Shown: piece after piece, positions 15,735-23,505 of the stretch
How positions within the stretch are numbered: the stretch's first letter is position 1
How the letters are laid out: every line of letters starts with the position of its first letter
NCBI GenBank assembly: GCA_002394685.1
Contig: DGUP01000008.1
Coordinates: 1-28,711, forward strand
Length of the DNA: 28,711 bases
DNA from: Treponema sp. UBA4307
Lineage (GTDB): Bacteria > Spirochaetota > Spirochaetia > Treponematales > Treponemataceae
Reading direction: 5' to 3'
Made by a program: the position numbers and the translations under genes
The notes under the pieces: generated by a model
Seen by the model: only the letters and a program-made list of their open reading frames with translations
What the model was told of the DNA's origin: nothing
Database searches by the model: none

Positions 15735-15761
15735 ACATTCATTTTATTAAGAGGATGTAAT

Positions 15762-16490
15762 ATGAAAGTAGCAATTGTAACAGGTTCTTCAAAAGGAATC
15801 GGAAAAGCATGTGCCCTTAAGCTGGCAAAAGAAGGCTATACAGTAGTAATCAATTATTCAAGTTCAGACGAAGCTGCTCAGAAGGTACTGGAACAGGTAA
15901 AGGCTGAAGGCGGAGACGGAATGGTTTACAAGGCTGATGTTTCTGACATTGAGCAGGTAAAGAAAATGTTCCGCGAAGTAAGTAAAACTTACGGTCAGAT
16001 TGATGTTCTGGTAAACAATGCAGGTATTGTTCGTGATGAATACCTTCTCATGCTTAAGCCTGAAACAATGGACAAGTGTTTTGACCTTAACATTAAGGGA
16101 TATGTTTATTGTGCTCAGCAGGCTGCCCTTAAGATGTTTAAGAAAGGCGGTGCTATTATCAATATGTCATCTGTAAGTTCTAAGATGGCTCTTGCAGGTC
16201 AGGCAGTTTATTCTGCAACAAAGGGTGCCGTTAACTCTCTTACACAGACTCTTGCAAAAGAACTTGCTCAGTACAAAATCCGTGTAAATGCAGTTGCTCC
16301 TGGTTTTATTGCAACAGAAATGATTGACGCTATCCCTGAAGAAAAGCGTGAAGAATATCTTAAGGAAATTCCTGCAAAGAGACTTGGTACAGGTGAAGAT
16401 GTAGCTAACGTAGTTGCTGCTCTTGCTTCTGATGCTTTCTCTTATGTAACAGGTCAGGTTATTGTAATTGATGGAGGTCTTTCATTATGA
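15762..16490 (+). CDS. fabG: 3-oxoacyl-ACP reductase
   Basis: An NADPH-dependent short-chain dehydrogenase (242 aa) that reduces 3-oxoacyl-ACP to 3-hydroxyacyl-ACP. The cofactor motif TGSSKGIG (7-14), NNAG (85-88), Asn110, catalytic Ser137 (NMSSVSS), and Tyr150 and Lys154 in YSATK are all present, and the C-terminal DGG is typical of FabG. AGAGGATG precedes the ATG. Its stop overlaps the start of fabZ (ATGA), so the two are translationally coupled. It supplies the reduction step after the fused ketosynthase. Confidence 0.92.
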   Translation: MKVAIVTGSSKGIGKACALKLAKEGYTVVINYSSSDEAAQKVLEQVKAEGGDGMVYKADVSDIEQVKKMFREVSKTYGQIDVLVNNAGIVRDEYLLMLKPETMDKCFDLNIKGYVYCAQQAALKMFKKGGAIINMSSVSSKMALAGQAVYSATKGAVNSLTQTLAKELAQYKIRVNAVAPGFIATEMIDAIPEEKREEYLKEIPAKRLGTGEDVANVVAALASDAFSYVTGQVIVIDGGLSL

Positions 16491-16939
16491 GCGGCATGAA
16501 TATTTACGAAATCTCAGAAAAAATTGCTCAGCGTCCTCCTTTCCAGATGATTGAAAGAGTAGTGGAACTGGTTCCAAATGAATCAGCTGTTGGTATTAAA
16601 AACGTTTCTGTTAACGAACCATATTTTATGGGACACTTTCCTGGAACTCCAATTATGCCTGGGGTTCTCATTGTAGAAAGCTGTGCCCAGCTCTGTTCAC
16701 TTGTAATCGAAAAAACACCTGAAGATCTGGATGACAAGCTCTACGTTCTTCTTAAGGTTGACGGATTTAAGTTTGTTAAACCAGTTATTCCTGGAGACAG
16801 ACTGGAAATCACTGTAAACAAGACAAAGGGCGGCGGAGTTCTGGTAGGCTTTAACTGTGTAGTTAAGGTTGACGGCACAGTTTATGCAAAGGGCGATTTA
16901 ACCTTTACTACAATTCCAAAGGACGCTTTGGGTAAGTAA
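16487..16939 (+). CDS. fabZ: 3-hydroxyacyl-ACP dehydratase (FabZ-like)
   Basis: A hotdog-fold dehydratase (150 aa) that removes water from 3-hydroxyacyl-ACP to give the trans-2-enoyl-ACP. The active-site helix reads GHFPGTPIMPGVLIVESCAQ with His50 and Glu64, matching FabZ. GGAGG lies about 12 nt upstream inside fabG and the start overlaps the fabG stop. An in-frame ATG three codons later is an alternative start. No enoyl reductase is encoded in the cassette. That step may be encoded elsewhere in the genome, or the product may stay unsaturated. Confidence 0.88.
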   Translation: MSGMNIYEISEKIAQRPPFQMIERVVELVPNESAVGIKNVSVNEPYFMGHFPGTPIMPGVLIVESCAQLCSLVIEKTPEDLDDKLYVLLKVDGFKFVKPVIPGDRLEITVNKTKGGGVLVGFNCVVKVDGTVYAKGDLTFTTIPKDALGK

Positions 16940-16998
16940 TGTGCTTAAAAAACTAAGCTCAGACTGTTTATAAAAAAGCGATTTTATCGTACACTATA

Positions 16999-17033
16999 AG
17001 CGCATTCTTCAAAGAGAGTGCGCTATTTTTTTT
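16999..17033 (+). terminator. Terminator of the acp-ketosynthase-fabG-fabZ cassette
   Basis: AGCGCA (16999-17004) pairs with TGCGCT (17019-17024), with extra TTCT/AGAG pairing possible inside, followed by A and a run of eight T. Confidence 0.8.
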
Positions 17034-17050
17034 ATTTGGAAATGGTGAAT

Positions 17051-17785
17051 ATGAAGAATATCTTGGTTTTAAATGGAAGTCCTAAGAAGAATCAGAGTAC
17101 AACCATGTACGTAACAAATGCTTTTGTAAAAGGACTTGAGGCAAGTGGTGAATACAAGGCAGAGTTTATCAACATCAGTGAACTTAATGTGAAAAAATGT
17201 CTGGGCTGTCTCAGTTGCTGGGGCCGTACAGAAGGGGAATGTATTATCAAAACCGATGACGTTCCCATGATAAAAGAGAAAATCTTAAAGACTGATATAA
17301 TTCTGGTAAGCTTCCCTCTTTTCTATTTCGGCATGCCTGGAGAAGTTAAGTGTCTGCTGGACCGCCTGCTGAGTATTATGAATACATATTCAGGTCAGCT
17401 TGTTCCAGAAGATCCAAAGGCTCCTCTCCACGGTTTCAGATATGATATGGCAGGAAAAAAACTGATTGTAATTTCAGGCTGTGCATGGAATGATGACAAG
17501 GTCTTTAATCCTCTTTTAGGACAGCTGGACTGTATCTGTGGAAATGACGGTTACACAGCACTTTTCTGTCCTCAGATTAAGGCTGTTGTGGATCGCGGGG
17601 GTAATCGCCTTGAACGTTACTTAAAGCGCTATGAAGATGCCGGTACTGAGTTTGCCGCCAGTGGATGTCTTTCTGCGGAAACAAAAGAGCAGTTAAAGAA
17701 AACTCCTTTTTCTGCTGCAGTTTACGAGCAGATTCTTACCGCTTACTGGGCTCAGGAAAGAGAGGCCGGGGGCTTGAATAAATAA
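17051..17785 (+). CDS. Flavodoxin-fold reductase with an iron-sulfur-flavoprotein-type Cys motif
   Basis: A cytosolic protein of the NADPH-dependent FMN reductase / flavodoxin-like family (245 aa from this start). The N-terminus MKNILVLNGSPKKNQST is the FMN-phosphate loop. Cys50, Cys53, Cys56 and Cys64 form C-x2-C-x2-C-x7-C (KKCLGCLSC...GEC), the compact motif that binds a 4Fe-4S cluster in methanogen Isf proteins. FPLFYFGMPGEVKCLLDR is the usual flavin-binding and dimer segment. The frame is open back to 17018, but that part lies in the terminator hairpin; an ATG at 17042 is also possible. Neither start has a good Shine-Dalgarno (GGTGA at 17044-17048 is weak). The substrate is unknown; a quinone, nitro compound or redox-sensing role would be guesswork. 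Confidence 0.75.
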   Translation: MKNILVLNGSPKKNQSTTMYVTNAFVKGLEASGEYKAEFINISELNVKKCLGCLSCWGRTEGECIIKTDDVPMIKEKILKTDIILVSFPLFYFGMPGEVKCLLDRLLSIMNTYSGQLVPEDPKAPLHGFRYDMAGKKLIVISGCAWNDDKVFNPLLGQLDCICGNDGYTALFCPQIKAVVDRGGNRLERYLKRYEDAGTEFAASGCLSAETKEQLKKTPFSAAVYEQILTAYWAQEREAGGLNK

Positions 17786-17803
17786 GGCCTTAAGGCAAGG
17801 ACT

Positions 17804-17858
17804 TGCACCCCTAAAATTGGACATGTAAAGTTCAATATTCAGGAGGTGCATTTTTTTT
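17804..17858 (+). terminator. Terminator of the flavoprotein gene
   Basis: TGCACCCCT (17804-17812) pairs with AGGAGGTGCA (17841-17850) with one bulged A. A smaller inner stem is possible, and eight T follow directly. The AGGAGG in its 3' arm mimics a ribosome site, but no gene starts after it. Confidence 0.75.
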
Positions 17859-17878
17859 GATTTACATTTCCGGAACTT

Positions 17879-18265
17879 TTAAGCCAGACCAATGATTTCA
17901 ATTTGACCAGGCAGTTTTTTCTTCCTGGAGATAAAGAAAACTACTGTACAGGTCAGGGCAAAAAAACTGATGGGAAAAACTGCTTCCCAGACTGGAGAAA
18001 TGAGTCTGCCTGAAAAAAATCCAAGGACTGCCATAAGAAAAGGAAGAAAGAGGGTAATAAAGCCCTGCAGGAATTTTGTTTTACGGCTGACTTCAATTTC
18101 TACCAGAGTGCCGGCTTTAAGATTCAGGCCCCTGATGTTTTCTACCGTAAAAATTGTATGTTTTGTATTACACTCACCGCCGCAGGAAGCACAACCGTCG
18201 TTTGGCATAGGGGTGAGTTTAACAATATTGTCTTTTACATCAAGGATGATAGCTTTTTCTGTCAT
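17879..18265 (-). CDS. RseC/MucC-family membrane protein (SoxR-reducing type)
   Basis: A small inner-membrane protein (128 aa) of the RseC/MucC family. The cytosolic N-terminal beta part carries Cys25, Cys28 and Cys32 in CASCGGEC, the cysteine cluster typical of the family. Two transmembrane helices (about 67-90 and 94-113) and a Lys-rich tail follow. In other bacteria RseC members take part in reducing SoxR, help modulate sigma-E, or sit with electron-transfer complexes; which applies here is unknown. It is the last gene of the polyprenyl synthetase / TPR / RseC group, 13 nt after the TPR gene. No clear terminator follows on this strand. Confidence 0.75.
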   Translation of the reverse strand: MTEKAIILDVKDNIVKLTPMPNDGCASCGGECNTKHTIFTVENIRGLNLKAGTLVEIEVSRKTKFLQGFITLFLPFLMAVLGFFSGRLISPVWEAVFPISFFALTCTVVFFISRKKKLPGQIEIIGLA

Positions 18266-18278
18266 AAGAAGAATGCAC

Positions 18279-18797
18279 CTATTTTTTCAGTTCTTTAAGT
18301 CTCCGGTCACATTCTTTTGCGCCTTTAATATTGCCCAGTTCTTCATAGGTATCTCTAAGGTTAAAAATTGCTTCCTCAAAGTATGGATTAATTGTTAAGG
18401 CTGTTTCAAAGGCCCCGGCAGCGCTTTCGTAATCCTCATTTCTGAACTGGATTACTCCCATCATATTCCACAGAGTCGGACTGCATTTGTTGTTTTCCGT
18501 GCCTAAAAATGCATAACTCATTGCAAGATGGTTTTCCCCAACAGTGTAATAAAGGAATGCCAGAGTTTCTATGATTTCAGGATTGTCCGGATTAAGGTTG
18601 TAGGCGTGTCTGCAGGCATTAATTGCTTCTACAAAATTTCCAGAATCCCTGTAAGTAAGGCTCAGGTTGAACCAGAGAAGATAATTTTCCTGTTCTACAA
18701 TCAAAGCTCTTTTGAAACATGCAATTGCATCAGCAAAATTTCCTTTTGATGCGTATTCTATAGCCTGATTGTTAAGTTTTTCTACACTTTCAAACAT
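18279..18797 (-). CDS. TPR-repeat protein
   Basis: A 172-aa protein made almost entirely of tetratricopeptide repeats. About four copies of the 34-residue helix pair are visible, with the usual G/A/P positions (for example YASKGNFADAIACFKRAL and FRNEDYESAAGAFETALTINP). No signal peptide is seen, so it is probably cytosolic and binds partner proteins. Its ATG lies inside the last codons of the polyprenyl synthetase gene (8-nt overlap), so translation is likely coupled. The partner is unknown. Confidence 0.8.
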   Translation of the reverse strand: MFESVEKLNNQAIEYASKGNFADAIACFKRALIVEQENYLLWFNLSLTYRDSGNFVEAINACRHAYNLNPDNPEIIETLAFLYYTVGENHLAMSYAFLGTENNKCSPTLWNMMGVIQFRNEDYESAAGAFETALTINPYFEEAIFNLRDTYEELGNIKGAKECDRRLKELKK

Positions 18798-19911
18798 GTG
18801 GACCTGCCTTTCCTGGACTCATCTTCTGGAATAAGAATTTAATCTTTGTCAGAGCACTGTTTTCACTTCCTAAAAGCTGCTCAAATTCTTCCAGACTCTC
18901 TTCTATTAATTTTAATCCTATTTCCCTTGCTTTTTCAATGGAATTATTCTTTTTCATAAGATTTATGGCTTTTTCAACTGCGGGATTTTCTGTGCTGCTG
19001 TTATGGGCTTCCTTGAAATATCCTGTAAGTTCTTCCTGTTCCTCTTTTGAGGCCTGTTCAAAGAAGAGAATGACAGGAAGGGATTTTTTTCCTTCTACAA
19101 TATCGTCACCCCGGTCCTTTCCTGCATTTCCTGTAGTTAAGTTGATAACATCATCAATAATCTGGAATCCTGCACCGATTTTGCTGGCGCAGAGGGCCAT
19201 TTCTTCTACTTCCTCCGGCTTGGCTCCAGCAATAAGTGAACCGATTCTTGCTGCAAGTGAAGAAAGAGTTCCAGTTTTGCTCTTTACCATAAAGAGATAT
19301 TCTTCCTGTTTAGGAATAAAACTTTCCTGCCTGTGCCAGTAAATATCCATTGCCTGTCCCAGGTGGAGTTTTCGTAATTCTACAAGATAGGCGTCATAAA
19401 GGGCCTGTTTTACTTCTTCCCCTTGAATAATGGACTTAATGCATACCGGAGCCTCAAAATAAAGCCAGGATGCGGAATTAAGTGCCGTATCAAGCCCGTA
19501 GGTCAAATATGCAGCCGGTTTACCTCTTCTTTCCTGAGAATGGTCTTCAATATCGTCATGGATAAGGCTGGCTGTATGAACAAACTCCAGCAGGGGGGTA
19601 AGAGTGTAGGCGTCAGAAAGAAGTTTTTCTGCCTGCTGACCGCATATTCTGTTCTTTTCAATAAAGGCTTCTGCACATAGAACCAGGAAAAGGGGCCTCC
19701 AGCGTTTGCCCCCTGACAAAAGAAGTTCCCGGTTTGGTTTTAGAAGTTCCTGCACTTCCCTTGATGAGGTAAGATTAATTCCATTTATGTTTAAGCCTGA
19801 CCTTCCGAAAGCGTTTTCAATAAAGAAATGATCCGGTGTGTCCGGCAGGGCTTTTAATAGAATACTGTTGATTTTGTCCAGATAAGCTGAAAAATCAGTT
19901 TTAATTTCCAT
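18790..19911 (-). CDS. Trans-isoprenyl diphosphate synthase (polyprenyl synthetase), divergent
   Basis: An all-helical prenyltransferase (373 aa from this start) that extends allylic diphosphates with isopentenyl diphosphate. It shows GGKRWRP (67-73, substrate-binding Lys/Arg), the first Asp-rich motif HDDIED (D119, D120, D123), and FQIIDDVIN with GKDRGDDIVEGKKSLP for the second. The second motif ends in Asn257 instead of the usual Asp, and the normally conserved GD after the AxxxG region reads NSAS. Chain length cannot be read off. The frame extends to 19950, but that would start inside the upstream terminator loop, so ATG 19911 is chosen. No Shine-Dalgarno precedes it, and a -10-like TATATT (19918-19923, - strand) sits only 6 nt away, which suggests a leaderless mRNA. 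A quinone or undecaprenyl precursor role is inference. Confidence 0.8.
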   Translation of the reverse strand: MEIKTDFSAYLDKINSILLKALPDTPDHFFIENAFGRSGLNINGINLTSSREVQELLKPNRELLLSGGKRWRPLFLVLCAEAFIEKNRICGQQAEKLLSDAYTLTPLLEFVHTASLIHDDIEDHSQERRGKPAAYLTYGLDTALNSASWLYFEAPVCIKSIIQGEEVKQALYDAYLVELRKLHLGQAMDIYWHRQESFIPKQEEYLFMVKSKTGTLSSLAARIGSLIAGAKPEEVEEMALCASKIGAGFQIIDDVINLTTGNAGKDRGDDIVEGKKSLPVILFFEQASKEEQEELTGYFKEAHNSSTENPAVEKAINLMKKNNSIEKAREIGLKLIEESLEEFEQLLGSENSALTKIKFLFQKMSPGKAGPHV

Positions 19912-19924
19912 ACAGATAATATAA

Positions 19925-19960
19925 CTAAAAAACCGGTAACTTTCTATCAATTACCGGTTT
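19925..19960 (-). terminator. Terminator after cheB
   Basis: On the - strand AAACCGGTAA (19951-19960) pairs with TTACCGGTTT (19930-19939) around an 11-nt loop, and the T-run continues after the stem. It separates cheB from the polyprenyl synthetase operon. Confidence 0.8.
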
Positions 19961-19993
19961 AATCTTATGATTTTCTTGTTATTTGGGATGGAA

Positions 19994-21190
19994 TCAACTG
20001 TGTTCCTGAACAGTCTTATTTATAGCATCTGCCATATCTTCCAGTGAAACCTGTCTTTGAACCGCACCGTTTTCCCAGCCGGCTTTAGGCATTCCGTAAA
20101 CAATGGAAGATTTTTCATCCTGCCCCAGAGTCCAGGCTCCCTGTCTGCGCATTTCTGCCAGCTGAGCTGCTCCATCTTTGCCCATACCGGTCATAATTAC
20201 GCCCAGAGCATGATTTGTGTATTCCTTTGCAACTGATTCAAAGAGTACGTCTGCAGAAGGTCTGTGGCCGTTTCTCAAAGGTGCCTGACTTAAGCGGATT
20301 ACGTGGCAGAGGGTGGATTTCTCTACAACAATGTGATAATCACCTGGTGCAATATAAATCTGTCCCGGATGAATAAGGTCACCGTCTTCAGCTTCTTTTA
20401 CTGCAAGCGGGCAGATTCTGTCCAGGGATGCAGCAAATTCCTTTGTAAATCCAGCAGGCATATGCTGAACAACCAGAATAGGCTTAGGGAACTTTGGATC
20501 AATTTTTGCAAATACTTCACGGAGGGCATTTGGACCTCCTGTAGAAATACCAATTGCAACAATATCAATATTTGCTCCCTGGCGAAGTGGTTCAATTACG
20601 TCAGGATCCTTTTTCTTTGTCTGGAAGAGGGTAGGGCTTAAAGTTGTTGTCTTCTTTATTGAAGGTTCAAAAGGCTTAACCTTGTCTCCCAGGCCCTTGT
20701 TCTTTGCATCGATTTCAGCTTCTTTTTCCTTTGCCTGATGCATGTAAAATTCAAAAGGTGCAATATCCTTACCCTTACGAACAGCATAACGGCGGCCATA
20801 AGAAGCAACTTTTTCAATAATGAGGTCTGAAACTGTTGCAATGTTTACAGAAGTTGATCCATTAGGCTTTGTGATAAAGTCCGATGCACCAAGTTCCAGA
20901 CACTGCATTGTTACAGGGGCGCCCTTTTCTGCAATAGAAGAAAGAACTACAACAGGAATATCAATTCCCTGTGCCTTACGCTCCTGCAAAAATTCTATAC
21001 CTGTCATTTCAGGCATTTCTATATCAAGAAGAATCAAGTCAGGCTGCAGTGTTGGGATTTTTTGAAGGAGGAAACGGCCGTTCATAGCAGTTCCTACTAC
21101 ATGCAGTCCTTCTGTTCCGTCAACAATTCTAGAAATAAGATTGCGCATCAAAGCAGAATCGTCGCAAACAATTACATTGATATCGTCCAT
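19994..21190 (-). CDS. cheB: Chemotaxis protein-glutamate methylesterase/glutamine deamidase
   Basis: CheB removes methyl groups from, and deamidates, chemoreceptors, and is switched on by CheA phosphorylation. The receiver domain (about 1-125) has Asp10/Asp11, phospho-acceptor Asp56 (LLDIEMPEMTG) and Lys107. A charged linker (about 135-205) leads to the esterase domain with catalytic Ser215 (GISTGGP), His242 (QHMPAGFT) and Asp338 (GMGKDGA). At 398 aa it is slightly longer than most CheB because of the linker. GGGAG precedes the ATG by 6 nt. It follows cheR by 42 nt and ends at a clear terminator. Confidence 0.95.
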   Translation of the reverse strand: MDDINVIVCDDSALMRNLISRIVDGTEGLHVVGTAMNGRFLLQKIPTLQPDLILLDIEMPEMTGIEFLQERKAQGIDIPVVVLSSIAEKGAPVTMQCLELGASDFITKPNGSTSVNIATVSDLIIEKVASYGRRYAVRKGKDIAPFEFYMHQAKEKEAEIDAKNKGLGDKVKPFEPSIKKTTTLSPTLFQTKKKDPDVIEPLRQGANIDIVAIGISTGGPNALREVFAKIDPKFPKPILVVQHMPAGFTKEFAASLDRICPLAVKEAEDGDLIHPGQIYIAPGDYHIVVEKSTLCHVIRLSQAPLRNGHRPSADVLFESVAKEYTNHALGVIMTGMGKDGAAQLAEMRRQGAWTLGQDEKSSIVYGMPKAGWENGAVQRQVSLEDMADAINKTVQEHS

Positions 21191-21232
21191 ACAAACTCCC
21201 GGATTTTTTAAATTTGTAAAAACAGTTTAATA

Positions 21233-22051
21233 CTAGCTCTCCTGCTTTTCATAAAGACAAGCCCATTCTGTTTTAAGGAACTGAAATTTTGTTTCCATTC
21301 CAAAAAGGCTTTCTGAATGACCTATGAAGAGATAGGATGATTTTGCCATAGAATCATAGAATCTGTCGATAGTGGCCTTCTGGGCAGCTTCATCAAAGTA
21401 GATGAGAACGTTGCGGCAGAAAATCACATCAAGATCTCTCTGTCCTGAATCAAAGCGGAGATTATGGTAGTCGAACTTGATTGTAGACATAATCTCCGGT
21501 TTAACCTGATAACCGGTTTCATTCTTTGTAAAGAATTTGGCCAGATAGGTTTCAGGAATTCCGGCAATACGGGCTTCCGGATAAAATCCCTGCTGTCCAA
21601 CCATAAGGGACTTAAGGGAAATGTCAGAAGCAAGAATTTCGAATGTATAAGGAGCAGGAAGTTTATCCTTTAAAATCATTGCGATTGTGTAAGGCTCTTC
21701 ACCTGTAGAACAACCGGCAGACCATATACGGATTTTGGTGCTTCCCGTCTTCTTTTTATTTTCGAGAACATGTGGTATGACGTAATTTATAAGTGCGTCA
21801 AAATGTGGTTGGTTTCTGAAGAAACGCGTAAGATTAGTCGTAATGCTGTCAAGGAAGACTTTAAATTCGCCCTGGTCGCTTGTAATAATCTTGTAATAAT
21901 CCTCTACGTTAGTCAGCTTCTTTTCGCGGAGTCTCTCCTTTAAGCGGCTGTCCAGAATAGAACGGTTTGTGTCAGAAAACGTAATTCCGCTGGCATCATA
22001 AATGAGTTTGCGGAACTGATCAAATTGTAAATCTGTAAGCAAATCAGCCAT
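21233..22051 (-). CDS. cheR: Chemotaxis receptor methyltransferase
   Basis: CheR (272 aa) methylates glutamates of chemoreceptors using S-adenosylmethionine. The small N-terminal helical domain (about 1-75, with TNLTRFFRN at its end) recognises receptors. The SAM-binding motif WSAGCSTGEEPY (110-121) and FCRNVLIYFD (211-220) are typical. No Shine-Dalgarno is found at normal distance from the ATG; instead a strong promoter ends 8 nt upstream, pointing to a leaderless transcript. With cheB it forms the adaptation pair of the chemotaxis system; no chemoreceptor or cheA is recognisable in the window. Confidence 0.95.
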   Translation of the reverse strand: MADLLTDLQFDQFRKLIYDASGITFSDTNRSILDSRLKERLREKKLTNVEDYYKIITSDQGEFKVFLDSITTNLTRFFRNQPHFDALINYVIPHVLENKKKTGSTKIRIWSAGCSTGEEPYTIAMILKDKLPAPYTFEILASDISLKSLMVGQQGFYPEARIAGIPETYLAKFFTKNETGYQVKPEIMSTIKFDYHNLRFDSGQRDLDVIFCRNVLIYFDEAAQKATIDRFYDSMAKSSYLFIGHSESLFGMETKFQFLKTEWACLYEKQES

Positions 22052-22059
22052 AATTAATA

Positions 22060-22088
22060 ATTATATACCTCAAAAAGCAACTTGTAAA
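22060..22088 (-). promoter_or_regulatory. cheR-cheB promoter
   Basis: On the - strand TTTACA (22083-22088) and a perfect TATAAT (22060-22065) are 17 nt apart. Only 8 nt separate the -10 from the cheR ATG, so transcription should start at or within about two bases of the start codon. Confidence 0.7.
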
Positions 22089-22090
22089 AT

Positions 22091-22160
22091 TTTATAAAAA
22101 AAGGCTGATTCCTTCCACCGCTCAAGATTTTGATGTCTGCTCAGTAGATGTATCAGCCTT
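22091..22160 (-). terminator. Terminator after the LysM/M23 peptidase gene
   Basis: On the - strand AAGGCTGAT (22152-22160) pairs with ATCAGCCTT (22101-22109), followed by TTTTTATAAAA. The loop is unusually long (42 nt). The element closes the peptidase transcript just before the cheR promoter. Confidence 0.65.
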
Positions 22161-22167
22161 CTTTTAC

Positions 22168-23397
22168 CTAATTCCGGAGTTTTACCAGCGGGTCAACCAG
22201 TTTATCATTTTCGTATATCGTGAAATGAAGGTGTGGACCTGTACTTTGACCCGTGCTTCCGACCTTTCCAATAACCGTGTTTACGTCTACCCAGTCACCG
22301 GCGCTTACATTTCTCTTCAGCATGTGACCGTAAAGGGATTTAAGCCTGTTAGGGTGCTGGATGATTACATAGTTACCATAAATGTTTGACCAGCCGGATG
22401 TAGTTACCTGCCCACCCATTGTAGGGTAAATGCTTGTACCTTGAGGACAGGCCATATCAATACCGTTATGATAAGTTCGTTTATTTGGATTGAACGGATT
22501 TTGTCTCATGCCAAAGTATGATGTAAGGGTGTATCTTGCGTTACGCAGTGGATTTCTGAAGAGAGAACCCTGAATTTCCAGTTTTTCCATTCTTGGCAGC
22601 TGAGCATCAGGAACGAAAATTGTCTGGTTCTTTGAAAGACGCTTTGATGTGTCAATATTATTTACGTAGCTGCACTTTTCAGCATCAACTTCATATTTCT
22701 TTGTGATTGCAGCAATTGTTTCTGATGAAGAACTTGTTGTGTAGAGGATTCCTGACATTGAAGGAATTTTCAAGTATGAGCCCGGATCAAGCTTTTCTGT
22801 TTTTGCCTTGTTTGCAGAAAAGAGAGTATCAACTGTCACGTTGAACTTCTGGGCAATTTTACTGTAACTGTCTCCGGACTGAATTCTGTAAACCTGATAT
22901 GTGAGGAGGGAATCATAATCAAAACTTTCTTCCTCTTCCTCAATCATTGCAAGTTCTGCACCGTCTTCACCAGCAAGACCTTCTGCATCTGCGGCTGCTG
23001 CTGCTTCCTTGTCGGCCTGTGCTGCCAGATATCCGTTGTCTTCTTCTACAAGAAGCTTATCAGTTTCATCAAGAGTTGAAGTTTCTGTAACTTCCGGAGC
23101 TTCTATGATTTCTTCTGCATTATCTGTAGGGGCAACGTCAGCCATTGCCTGAAGTGCTGATTCATGCTGTTCTGCAAGACGAATTTCTTCATCTGAAAGT
23201 TCGTCCTTTTTATTCAGGTTCATAGGCCTGATTGTCTGATAGGTCAAGTCTGGAAGATACATAATATCCAGCCCGCCCTGTCCTGTAGAGGTATTAGTCT
23301 TATATGCCTTTATTCCGGCTGTTGTTGAAACAAGCACGGATGCTGTGAGAATTGCTGTTGCGCTATATAAAATTCTATACTTAATATGGTCTTTCAT
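22168..23397 (-). CDS. LysM-domain M23 metallopeptidase (murein hydrolase)
   Basis: An envelope protein (409 aa) with an N-terminal signal/anchor helix (about 9-28) and a strongly acidic, Ala/Glu-rich linker (about 60-165). A LysM peptidoglycan-binding domain (about 167-213, YQVYRIQSGDSYSKIAQKF) and a second weaker one (about 218-263) follow. The C-terminal M23 domain has Zn ligands His310 and Asp314 (HNGID) and His391 (HLHF), with His358 (YGH) and His389. It probably cuts cross-links in the thin murein layer during growth or division, or activates amidases if the catalytic set is not used. GAGGAC precedes the ATG, and a good promoter lies directly upstream, so it is transcribed apart from rlmE. 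Confidence 0.9.
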   Translation of the reverse strand: MKDHIKYRILYSATAILTASVLVSTTAGIKAYKTNTSTGQGGLDIMYLPDLTYQTIRPMNLNKKDELSDEEIRLAEQHESALQAMADVAPTDNAEEIIEAPEVTETSTLDETDKLLVEEDNGYLAAQADKEAAAAADAEGLAGEDGAELAMIEEEEESFDYDSLLTYQVYRIQSGDSYSKIAQKFNVTVDTLFSANKAKTEKLDPGSYLKIPSMSGILYTTSSSSETIAAITKKYEVDAEKCSYVNNIDTSKRLSKNQTIFVPDAQLPRMEKLEIQGSLFRNPLRNARYTLTSYFGMRQNPFNPNKRTYHNGIDMACPQGTSIYPTMGGQVTTSGWSNIYGNYVIIQHPNRLKSLYGHMLKRNVSAGDWVDVNTVIGKVGSTGQSTGPHLHFTIYENDKLVDPLVKLRN

Positions 23398-23414
23398 GGC
23401 GAATACGTCCTCAA

Positions 23415-23443
23415 ATTATAGAATATTTTCAGCAGAAAAGCAA
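23415..23443 (-). promoter_or_regulatory. Promoter of the LysM/M23 peptidase gene
   Basis: On the - strand TTGCTT (23438-23443) and a perfect TATAAT (23415-23420) are exactly 17 nt apart. The start is expected near 23408, just upstream of or at the GAGGAC ribosome site. Confidence 0.7.
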
Positions 23444-23505
23444 TTTTGAAAACCTTATATAGACAATAGAAATCACTTTTCTACTTCAAATAACGATAAT
23501 TTATA

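Noticed and set aside
17018..17050. Longer N-terminus for the flavodoxin-fold reductase
   Set aside because: The extension begins within the 3' arm of the upstream terminator, and the family starts directly at MKNILVLNGSPKK.
17786..17878. Small gene after the AGGAGG at 17841-17846
   Set aside because: The AGGAGG is the 3' arm of a terminator, and no ATG/GTG/TTG-initiated frame of useful length follows in the + direction before the convergent gene.
19912..19950. Longer N-terminus for the polyprenyl synthetase
   Set aside because: It would start inside the loop of the cheB terminator, so the ATG at 19911 is more credible.
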